Assembly (NCBI RefSeq): GCF_003286415.2
Contig: NZ_CP043450.1
Location: forward strand, 5,270,001 to 5,334,000
Length of the DNA stretch: 64,000 nucleotides
From: Mucilaginibacter rubeus
GTDB taxonomy: Bacteria; Bacteroidota; Bacteroidia; Sphingobacteriales; Sphingobacteriaceae
Direction of reading: 5' to 3'
The notes below the pieces were generated by a model. The model did no database searches. It had not been told where the DNA came from and was given only the letters and a program-made list of their open reading frames with translations. The number at the start of each line of letters is the position of its first letter. Position 1 is the stretch's first letter. Position numbers and translations under genes: made by a program. Positions 1 through 7,074 of this stretch are shown here, piece after piece.

Positions 1-369
1 ATTGGCCGGCGTCCATAAAATTAGGCTTAATATTTATAAAAGGGAGTTTCTTAGAAAGGTAAAAACTTTTTTATAAGTTACACAATGGTTATTAAAAATA
101 AAAAAAGATCGCGCAGTTTTCAATGCCCGCAGCTTCTCACTGTCTGAATATGGCAAGATTCCGTAATCGTTGACCACCTTGTTTCAGTCGCATTTGCTCA
201 ATTCATAGGTTACTCGATCAGGCTCTTGAATTCCGCTGTTGATTTTGCAGTGCTCAAATTTATCCTAGCATCGCACATTCAGAATAAAAGCGACTGCTGT
301 ACTAATCTATTTACATAATGTACTTCAAGGGCAAACCATTATAATCTGCTATTGTTGAATTTAAACCAT
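1..369. other. Left edge, no gene seen
   Basis: I see no convincing coding frame, RNA gene or repeat in this A+T-rich stretch before the DUF1003-type gene. The promoter of that gene is probably here, but I could not identify a clear Bacteroidetes -33/-7 pair. The window may begin in the tail of an upstream intergenic region. Confidence 0.4.
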
Positions 370-828
370 ATGCCGCGAAAATCAAAAATAAAATCCAATA
401 ACCAGGTTGAACGTGGAAATTTAGAAACGCCGTTCGTATCGGACTTTCTTGGCAGCGTCTGGTTCCTTGGCATAATCCTGATATTGATCATTCTTTATAT
501 CATCTGGAACGCCGGATTCATCCCGTGGCTGCATCCTTTTGATCCGTCACCGTTTAATATATTGGACACCATCTTATCGGTATTCGCGATCATATTGTCA
601 ATAACCGTCCTGATCAGTCAAAAACGACAGCGGCAAATGGAAAAAGTCCGGGAACAAGTCGAGTTTGAAGTCAATGTCAGAGCTGAAACTGAAATTACCA
701 AAATATTGGAGATGCTTGAACAGGTACAGCAGAAACTGGGAATCAACACTGCCGACGAAGACCTGGAACAGATGAAGGAAAAACTTGACATTCGCAAATT
801 GCACGAACGTATCAAAAAAAGCGACTAA
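370..828 (+). CDS. DUF1003-family membrane protein
   Basis: A protein of about 152 residues. Two hydrophobic segments (about residues 29-49 and 61-84) flank a short FDPSPF-type loop. They are followed by LISQKRQ and a charged helical tail containing NVRAETEITKILEML, which matches the usual DUF1003 pattern of two membrane helices, LISQNR, then a conserved acidic/aliphatic helix ending near a KLGI-like segment. The function of DUF1003 is unknown; it is an inner-membrane protein. I prefer the ATG at 370 to an in-frame TTG at 352. It stands alone, followed by about 360 bp without a gene, so it is probably monocistronic element cargo. Confidence 0.75.
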   Translation: MPRKSKIKSNNQVERGNLETPFVSDFLGSVWFLGIILILIILYIIWNAGFIPWLHPFDPSPFNILDTILSVFAIILSITVLISQKRQRQMEKVREQVEFEVNVRAETEITKILEMLEQVQQKLGINTADEDLEQMKEKLDIRKLHERIKKSD

Positions 829-1191
829 AGCGTGCAACCGAACCGTTCAAGCTGCTAATCAGACCCAGAATAATTTTGCAGGCTATCGAGCATTCCGATA
901 ATTCAACATATATCGCTGTAAACACGAATCTCATGCGTAATGGCTCCCCAACCTGTAACCTGCTTCGCTCGGTCTGAAAGCCCGGATGACGACCTGGCAA
1001 TCATACGAGGTGCTTCGGCTCGCGAAACTCCTCGTTAAAAATCATTGACAAGATATAACTGTCTGCTGTCATAAAAGGAGGTGCCGGTTGTTGCTGATAA
1101 TGCGACTTTAAATGCTTTATTCATAATTGAAAATTAATGTTTTGACGATCATTTGCTGGTTTCGAAATGTGGTGCATGGACCGCTTCCGAT
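829..1191. other. Intergenic, no gene seen
   Basis: No supported gene. A weak inverted repeat (ACGAGG at 1005-1010 and CCTCGT at 1030-1035) could be a hairpin, but it lies about 180 bp past the upstream stop codon and lacks a clear T-run, so I do not call it a terminator. Confidence 0.35.
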
Positions 1192-1758
1192 TCAGGCGAA
1201 CCTTTCTGACTCAGATATATCAGCCCCTTGTTGACGAACTCCCAGGGATTCAAAACATAGAAATTCCGTTTCTATGTGGTTTCTGACCTCCATAATGGTA
1301 AGCGCATTTCTTAGCACATCGACGTCCTGCGCTGATGAAAATGATGTCATGAAAAGAAAAATGCCGGACGTCATACCGAAGGTTATAACAGTCATATCAT
1401 AATACGCGTCAAGAAAGGGAAAATATTGCAAAACAAATGCATTGGCAACAACCATTGCGACAGCTAATAAGAGCAGGGTCACGGCAATCGACGCGTGTAC
1501 CCAGCGCTTTAGAGTCCTTCCTTTCCTGACCAACTGAATGGATTTATTCATTTTAAACACTGAATCTCGTATCTCATAGAGTTTTTGAATTTGCTCATGA
1601 CATATCGTTAAGCCGCGGCCTTCGTGGTTTGGTATCGAAAGGGTATCACAAATTTCCGGTGACAAGTAAAAATAATGCTTGCTTGTAAATCTATTAAAGC
1701 TGATTGTTGGCAGGTCATTCATAAGGCTTACTGACAAATTTAGATATTTGGCTTGCAC
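1192..1758 (-). CDS. Two-helix membrane protein of unknown function
   Basis: A 188-residue protein that I do not assign to a family. The N-terminal half (about 90 residues) is soluble and contains a short basic stretch just before the membrane region. Two hydrophobic segments follow, near residues 95-115 and 122-145, and then a cytoplasmic tail of about 40 residues. This layout suggests a small inner-membrane protein with a cytoplasmic N-terminal sensor or docking region. It is transcribed away from the ParA gene, from which it is separated by about 290 bp without a gene. The start at 1758 gives a normal N-terminus with no signal peptide. Confidence 0.6.
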   Translation of the reverse strand: MQAKYLNLSVSLMNDLPTISFNRFTSKHYFYLSPEICDTLSIPNHEGRGLTICHEQIQKLYEIRDSVFKMNKSIQLVRKGRTLKRWVHASIAVTLLLLAVAMVVANAFVLQYFPFLDAYYDMTVITFGMTSGIFLFMTSFSSAQDVDVLRNALTIMEVRNHIETEFLCFESLGVRQQGADISESERFA

Positions 1759-2052
1759 CTGTCAAATACAATAATTAAACCAGAACGCCAGTAGAATTTT
1801 TTTTTACTAAGTATTGGTTTATGATTACGATGCAGTTGATTTATTTCCCTTACTTTTTTTCGCTTTCAAGCCAACTCACCGATATCCCGCAATGTTGTTT
1901 AATGCTATCTGATAGTCTTATGCCTGGGAAAAAAGCTTCCTCCGAGTCGGAGCAACTCGGACTTTTCCTGATCACAGTCTGACGACTTTTGCTGAACAAA
2001 TATTGATAACTGCATTTGAACACTTGTGCATTTGCAGCAAAATTGAAAAAAT

Positions 2053-2658
2053 ATGGCAAAGATCATCACATTGGCACACCAGAAAGGCGGCGTAGGAAAA
2101 AGCACTTTGGCATTGAACTTGGCCCTGTGCTTCCAGGACCAGTTGAGCGTCGCTCTTATTGACTCCGATCTTCAGGGAAGTATATACCACCTGAAGGAAG
2201 ATTTCCCCGACATGGAAATCCTGTCCCCCGATAAAATAAGCGAGCTTCCGGACCTGAATTATGACCTGATTATTGTGGATACCCCACCTTATTTATCTAA
2301 CCGCCTGAATGAATTATTTATTCATTCGGATTTCGTGTTGATCCCGACCAAGGCCGGTTTTTTTGATGTCATGGCGGTCAAATCTACCCTGACATTGGTC
2401 AAATTTGCCCAGGCCCGGAATCGAAATCTGAAGGCGGGGATTGTCCTTAACATGATCAAGCCGAGGTCAGGTATAACTGCTGAAGTGGTGGATTTACTCA
2501 GTTCATTGGGAACGCCGCTTTTAAAGTCCCGTGTCTTTGATCGGGTTAGCCTTTCAAGGTCGTCGATGACTTCCGGGATTCTCAAAAGCGCCGACCAAAA
2601 AGCAATTGAAGAGGTGACTTTTCTAGCGGAGGAAATCATCAATCTGCTGAGTGAATAG
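2053..2658 (+). CDS. parA: ParA-family partition ATPase
   Basis: A 201-residue ParA/MinD-superfamily ATPase. The deviant Walker A motif KGGVGKST is at residues 11-18, DSDLQGS follows the first strand, and a Walker B-like DLIIVDTPP is near residue 75. The short length fits single-domain ParA proteins that lack an N-terminal DNA-binding domain; these work with a separate small DNA-binding partner. Such a partner candidate lies just downstream (2860-3117), with repeated CAAATG motifs between the two genes. ParA genes of this size commonly precede mob genes in Bacteroidetes conjugative elements. The likely role is stabilising the excised or plasmid form of the element. Confidence 0.88.
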   Translation: MAKIITLAHQKGGVGKSTLALNLALCFQDQLSVALIDSDLQGSIYHLKEDFPDMEILSPDKISELPDLNYDLIIVDTPPYLSNRLNELFIHSDFVLIPTKAGFFDVMAVKSTLTLVKFAQARNRNLKAGIVLNMIKPRSGITAEVVDLLSSLGTPLLKSRVFDRVSLSRSSMTSGILKSADQKAIEEVTFLAEEIINLLSE

Positions 2659-2703
2659 ATGTAGAATTGAATAAAGGAACAATGCTATCGATGAATAATG
2701 CTG

Positions 2704-2805
2704 CAAATGCGGCATTGAAGCTTTGCCGAAATATTCATTTGTACATGGATGCATTTATGCAAACCTCCCTTTGTTCAAATGAAAAAATATCGCATTGCTC
2801 AAATG
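2704..2805. repeat. CAAATG repeat cluster, candidate centromere or operator
   Basis: Four copies of CAAATG or its complement CATTTG occur at 2704-2709, 2736-2741, 2776-2781 and 2800-2805, with a related CATTTATG at 2752. The start-to-start distances are 32, 40 and 24 bp, all multiples of 8. The cluster sits between parA and a small DNA-binding protein gene, the usual place for a parS/parC-like centromere or a ParB-type operator. This is inference from position and repetition only. Confidence 0.4.
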
Positions 2806-2859
2806 TTCCATTGTTCATAAAGGTTGATAGCTCGCTGGGCGGTTACTAAAAACAAAGCG

Positions 2860-3117
2860 ATGGATGACTACAAAAAAAAGCTGGGTTCCCTGGCCGATAA
2901 GATCAAAAACGAAAAACCACAGACACCGATCCAACAGGTACTGCCTGTAAAGCCAATAAAACATCCGGCAAAAGCAGAAGAGGCGCGGTTTAACAACTGG
3001 ATTCCCAGGGAGCTGAAGAGGAAAATCAAGGCTTATGGCGTGCAGCACGATCTATCTCAAAAGGAAATCACGATACAGGCCCTGGAGAAATTCCTGGAAG
3101 AAATACGAAGCCGATAG
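2860..3117 (+). CDS. Small DNA-binding protein, possible ParA partner
   Basis: An 85-residue basic protein. Its C-terminal half (RFNNWIPRELKRKIKAYG followed by DLSQKEITIQALEKFL) resembles a ribbon-helix-helix or small helical DNA-binding fold: a short strand, then two helices with a polar turn. The N-terminal half is charged and probably flexible, as in many ParB-type adaptor proteins. I choose ATG 2860 (MDDYKKK) over a TTG at 2824. Its position between parA and the relaxosome genes suggests it is the centromere-binding partner of ParA or a relaxosome accessory protein. I cannot separate these possibilities from sequence alone. Confidence 0.6.
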   Translation: MDDYKKKLGSLADKIKNEKPQTPIQQVLPVKPIKHPAKAEEARFNNWIPRELKRKIKAYGVQHDLSQKEITIQALEKFLEEIRSR

Positions 3118-3157
3118 TGGAAAATGAAATGCCTTCAAAACGAGGATCATCGGAATG

Positions 3158-3269
3158 AAACCGCTGTCTTTTTGCGGTTAGCAAGATGTACGTTTGTTAC
3201 ACAAACGGATCTTGCCCACCCTCCGGAGTCGGTTTGGGGACATGGATTTAAACGCTCCGAAGTCGATTT
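3158..3269 (+). other. Candidate origin of transfer (oriT)
   Basis: The only structured gap in the mob module, immediately before the relaxosome genes. It contains a hairpin (AAACCGC 3158-3164 with GCGGTT 3174-3179) and then a two-part inverted repeat: GCAAGAT 3181-3187 pairs with ATCTTGC 3209-3215, and CGTTTGT 3191-3197 pairs with ACAAACG 3201-3207. The right arm GGATCTTGCCC resembles the MOBP nic core YATCCTG/Y. Two imperfect 15-bp direct repeats follow (3221-3235 and 3255-3269, with CTCCG and AGTCG in common). Such repeats could bind the MobC-family accessory protein. The nick position is inferred. Confidence 0.55.
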
Positions 3270-3283
3270 AATGAAGATGTAAT

Positions 3284-3694
3284 ATGGGCGAACAGCATAA
3301 CAACAGGTCCAACTGGCTGAACCTACGACTCAAGCCGGAGGAGTTTAACCAGTTCAAAAAACAATACGAACGATCCCGTTTCAGGAAAATGAGCGATTAT
3401 GGGAGGGCGGTACTATTGGGTAAGCCCGTGACGGTTTTTTACCGGGATAAGTCGATGGACGAAATACTGGAAGAACTGGTGCTGCTCAGGCGGGAATTGA
3501 ACGCGGTCGGAAACAATTTGAATCAGTCGGTAAAGAACATTAATACGGCCCATGGCTTTGCCGATGCCCGGCTTTGGATGAACCTGATGACCATAATCAA
3601 AAGCCAGATCGAACCGGCAATTGAACAGATTAAAGTGCAGATGGACAGATACTCCGATGTATGGTCGCAAAAATTAAAAGCGGAAAAAGCCTGA
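3284..3694 (+). CDS. mobA: MobC-family relaxosome accessory protein
   Basis: A 136-residue protein. The N-terminus has a ribbon-helix-helix-like segment (NWLNLRLKPEEFNQFK). The centre has LRRELNAVGNNLNQSVKNIN, close to the conserved MobC-family stretch in which an NNLNQ-type motif follows a helical region. Such proteins bind oriT and help the relaxase open the DNA at nic. The stop codon lies inside the relaxase gene (about 34 bp overlap), so the two are translationally coupled, as is normal for these pairs. In Bacteroidetes elements this gene is often called mobA and the relaxase mobB. The candidate oriT lies directly upstream. Confidence 0.82.
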   Translation: MGEQHNNRSNWLNLRLKPEEFNQFKKQYERSRFRKMSDYGRAVLLGKPVTVFYRDKSMDEILEELVLLRRELNAVGNNLNQSVKNINTAHGFADARLWMNLMTIIKSQIEPAIEQIKVQMDRYSDVWSQKLKAEKA

Positions 3695-4893
3695 TCAACG
3701 CCTTGAATTACAACGAAAACAAGGTCAGGAAAGGGCACGCCCGTTTTATCGGGGCAAGCGGCTATGCCAAAGACCTGGAAAAACTGTCGTTCCATGATAA
3801 GCTGTTGCGGCTGACCGACCTTGCTTCACGGAACCAGCTAACAAAAACAAACGCGCTGCATGTATCGCTCAATTTTAGTCCCGGGGAAAAACTGGATGTA
3901 CCTGCACTGAATGCGATTGCGGATAGGTACATGCAAAAAATCGGCTTCGGTGATCAGCCTTATTTGATTTACCGGCATGAGGATGCCGGTCATCCGCACA
4001 TCCATATCCTTGCTACCAACATCCAACCGGATGGCAGACGCATCAGTATGCATAACATCGGCAAACAAAGATCGGAACCGGCGCGAAAAGCGATAGAAAT
4101 CGAATTCGGGCTGGTTCAGGCAGAGGGTCAACAGCAGGTGGTGAGTTTGGAAAAAGAGGCGGCGCTGAAACCTTTAAGCTATGGCGAGGACGAAACCAAA
4201 AAAGCATTAAGCGGGGTCGTCAGCCGGGTAATCCGGGATTACAAGTTCACAAGTCTCCCGGAATTCAATGCCATCCTGGGCAGTTTTAATGTTTTAGCGG
4301 ACCGGGGGTCGAAAGCGTCGGTCATGTACCAACAAAACGGCCTGCGTTATTGGGTAACAGATAGCCGGGGTGCAAAAATGGGCGTGCCGGTTAAAGCAAG
4401 CGCGCTGCCTAAAAAACCGACGATCAGGCTTCTGGAGAAGCGGTTCCAACTGAATGAATTATTGCGGAGACCATTCAGGGAGCAGCTGAAGTCGAAGATC
4501 GACCAGGCCTCATTTCCTTCCGATTCGTTGAGCCGCTTTGAAAAAGAGCTGCATCAGAAAAACATTAGAATTATCATCCGGAAAAACACCGAGGGCAGGG
4601 TTTACGGGCTGACCTTCATCGATGAAGTGAACAAGGTGGTTTTTAACGGCAGTGACCTGGGTAAAAAGTACAGCGCAGCCGCTATCATTCAGCAGTTTGG
4701 CGACCAGCAACGAGCTGCAAACACACAACAGGCAGGCCATGACCAGCTCTGGCATATCAAAGAAGTTGCTGATAGCAGCCATGTTGGTCAAGGCAAAACG
4801 CTCCTGGAAGAACTGTTAAGCGCAACTGCGCAGCAGGAGACGGTACCCTATCCTTTGAGAAAAAAGAAAAAGCGAAGGCATTTGAATCTTTAA
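3661..4893 (+). CDS. mobB: Relaxase/mobilisation nuclease, MOBP-type
   Basis: A 410-residue relaxase that would nick oriT and stay covalently bound to the transferred strand. A tyrosine in NALNYNENK (Tyr17) is the probable nucleophile. The metal-binding histidine motif HEDAGHPHIHIL is at residues 106-117, with His111, His113 and His115 as the triad. The catalytic domain ends near residue 190; the remaining 220 residues show no clear primase or helicase motif. The gene overlaps the accessory gene upstream and ends 10 bp before the coupling-protein gene, so the three form one operon. It looks full length and intact. Confidence 0.9.
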   Translation: MVAKIKSGKSLINALNYNENKVRKGHARFIGASGYAKDLEKLSFHDKLLRLTDLASRNQLTKTNALHVSLNFSPGEKLDVPALNAIADRYMQKIGFGDQPYLIYRHEDAGHPHIHILATNIQPDGRRISMHNIGKQRSEPARKAIEIEFGLVQAEGQQQVVSLEKEAALKPLSYGEDETKKALSGVVSRVIRDYKFTSLPEFNAILGSFNVLADRGSKASVMYQQNGLRYWVTDSRGAKMGVPVKASALPKKPTIRLLEKRFQLNELLRRPFREQLKSKIDQASFPSDSLSRFEKELHQKNIRIIIRKNTEGRVYGLTFIDEVNKVVFNGSDLGKKYSAAAIIQQFGDQQRAANTQQAGHDQLWHIKEVADSSHVGQGKTLLEELLSATAQQETVPYPLRKKKKRRHLNL

Positions 4894-4903
4894 TTAAGAA
4901 ACC

Positions 4904-6841
4904 ATGCAAACAGGGGAAAATGAACAGGCGTTCCGGAAGATCATCGACTTCACCAGGTTTCTGGGCATTGTCGTATTGATCCTTCATTTTTACTTCATAT
5001 GTTATCGGGCATTTACTTTCTGGCAATGGCATTACGAAATCCTGAACCGGCTGTTTCAGGCCATCTATAAGCTACCCATATTCAAAACGGTCACCATGAC
5101 CAAGATAACAGCCCTGCTGTTGCTGGTCGTTTCGTTGATAGGTACGCGTGGAAAAAAGGACGAAAAAGCCCGGCTTAAAGATTCACTTTTGCGCAGCACT
5201 GCCGGCCTACTCATCTACTTTATGAGCGCATTCCTGTTAAAGCTTCGCGGTGGTGTGCAGGAGATCGCTACGGCTTACATAACGGCAACGGCTTCCGGAT
5301 ACCTCCTTTTCCTATCAGGGGCCGGCATCGCTTTTAAGCTGATCAATGTCAACCTCACCCGGGATATTTTTAACAGGGAAAACGAAACATTTCCCCAGGA
5401 GGAACGATGCCTGGAAAACGAATACAGCATTAACCTCCCGGCGCGATACCAGTTAAAAAATAAAATAAGGGACAGCTGGATCAATATCATCAATCCGTTT
5501 CGAGGCACACTTGTTCCCGGCACACCTGGAGCGGGAAAATCGTATTTCGTCATCAGGCACATCATCACTCAGCACATCAAAAAGGGCTTCAGCATGTTCA
5601 TTTATGACTTCAAATTTGATGACCTCACCAAAATAGCCTTTAATACGTTGAAGAAGAATCACAAGCAATATGCAGTTAAGCCAAAGCTCTGGATCATCAA
5701 TTTCGACGACCTGAGCAGGACCCACCGGTGCAACCCGATCATACCTTCTGACATGAAGGATATTACCGATGCCATGGAATCAGCCCGAACATTTATGCTC
5801 GGGCTGAACCGTGAATGGATCAAACGCCAGGGCGATTTCTTTGTGGAATCACCAATCAATTTCCTGACGGCACTAATATGGTTCTTGAAAAAACACGCAG
5901 GTGGAAAATACTGCTCCGTTCCGCATGCGATCGAGCTCTCGCAGGCCGAATATGGCGTCCTCTTCCCGCTCCTGGCCAAAGAACCGGAAATCGAGGTACT
6001 GATCAATCCATTCATTTCCGCCTGGAAGAACGAAGCATTCGATCAGCTGGAAGGTCAGATCGCGAGCGCCAAGATCAGCCTGGCCAGGTTATCGTCCCCT
6101 CAACTTTACTATGTACTTTCGGGTAACGACTTTAGCCTGGATATCAACAATCCGCTCGAACCCAAAATTGTTTGTATGGGTAACAATCCGCAAAAGCAGC
6201 AGGTTTATGGCGCGGTGCTAAGCTTATACATTTCCAGGATGATCAAGCTGGTCAATCAAAAAGACAAACTCAAAAGCAGCCTGATCTTCGATGAATTTCC
6301 TACGATCTATGTGGGCGGCGGATCGGGCATCGACGGATTGCTCGCCACCGCAAGAAGTAACAGGGTAGCAACCACGCTGGCAGTGCAGACCTTCGATCAG
6401 TTAAAGAAAGATTACGGTAAAGACCAGGCCGATGTGATCATGAATATGGTCGGTAATATCGTATCCGGCCAGGTCACCGGGGATACCGCCAAACAACTGA
6501 GTGAGCGCTTCGGAAAGATCAACCAGGAAAAACAAAGCCTGACCATCAACAGCCAGGATACCTCTGTCAGTAGATCAACCCAATTGGATTTTGCCGTTCC
6601 TGCCGCCAAAATATCCACGTTATCTTCCGGTCAGTTTGTAGGCATGGTCGCCGATGACCCGCAAAATAAAATCGAGCTCAAAGTGTTCCACAACGAGATT
6701 ATCAATGATCACGAGGCCATTAAGAATGAGGAACAGGACTACGAAGAACTGCCTTTGATCAAAGAAGTGACTGAAGAAATGGTCAGAAAAAATTTTCTCC
6801 AGATCAAACTCGACATCGAAAATATTCTGAAAGCGGAATAA
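4904..6841 (+). CDS. Type IV coupling protein (TraG/VirD4 family)
   Basis: A 645-residue DNA-transfer coupling ATPase that would bring the relaxase-DNA complex to the secretion channel. The N-terminus has three to four hydrophobic segments (within residues 1-150) as in membrane-anchored VirD4 proteins. Walker A GTPGAGKS is near residue 206 and Walker B LIFDEFP near 460, followed by a segment with TTLAVQTFDQLKKDYG, typical of the TraG/TraD group. In Bacteroidetes elements it is sometimes called mobC. It is the last large gene of the mob operon, and a tiny ORF begins directly after its stop codon. Confidence 0.9.
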   Translation: MQTGENEQAFRKIIDFTRFLGIVVLILHFYFICYRAFTFWQWHYEILNRLFQAIYKLPIFKTVTMTKITALLLLVVSLIGTRGKKDEKARLKDSLLRSTAGLLIYFMSAFLLKLRGGVQEIATAYITATASGYLLFLSGAGIAFKLINVNLTRDIFNRENETFPQEERCLENEYSINLPARYQLKNKIRDSWINIINPFRGTLVPGTPGAGKSYFVIRHIITQHIKKGFSMFIYDFKFDDLTKIAFNTLKKNHKQYAVKPKLWIINFDDLSRTHRCNPIIPSDMKDITDAMESARTFMLGLNREWIKRQGDFFVESPINFLTALIWFLKKHAGGKYCSVPHAIELSQAEYGVLFPLLAKEPEIEVLINPFISAWKNEAFDQLEGQIASAKISLARLSSPQLYYVLSGNDFSLDINNPLEPKIVCMGNNPQKQQVYGAVLSLYISRMIKLVNQKDKLKSSLIFDEFPTIYVGGGSGIDGLLATARSNRVATTLAVQTFDQLKKDYGKDQADVIMNMVGNIVSGQVTGDTAKQLSERFGKINQEKQSLTINSQDTSVSRSTQLDFAVPAAKISTLSSGQFVGMVADDPQNKIELKVFHNEIINDHEAIKNEEQDYEELPLIKEVTEEMVRKNFLQIKLDIENILKAE

Positions 6842-6967
6842 ATGATGTTCAGGACCAATTACAAGAGTAAAAAATGGAGTGGCAAAGGGTTGCTGGCCTT
6901 GAACCTGGGCAGGCGAGTTATTCCCCTGAGTTGTGTAGTTCCCGGCCGTGATTCTGCGCTTAATTAA
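6842..6967 (+). CDS. Tiny ORF after coupling-protein gene
   Basis: A 41-codon frame whose ATG follows the coupling-protein stop codon with no spacing, so it could be translated by reinitiation. The product would be basic (KSKKWSGKG near the N-terminus), with one cysteine and no recognisable domain. I do not recognise it. Its length means it could be chance, and only its position supports it. Confidence 0.3.
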   Translation: MMFRTNYKSKKWSGKGLLALNLGRRVIPLSCVVPGRDSALN

Positions 6968-7074
6968 AATATTCCCAAAAGTTTTATCCCCTATTTTAAC
7001 GACAATTGCTACAACCCATTAGCTACTGTTTTCGCATTCGATTCCACCGTTATTTTGGCTTAGAACCAGAACCG

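Noticed and set aside
2667..2849. Small ORF between parA and the DNA-binding gene
   Set aside because: It spans the CAAATG repeats and lacks a protein-like pattern; more likely a regulatory or centromere region.
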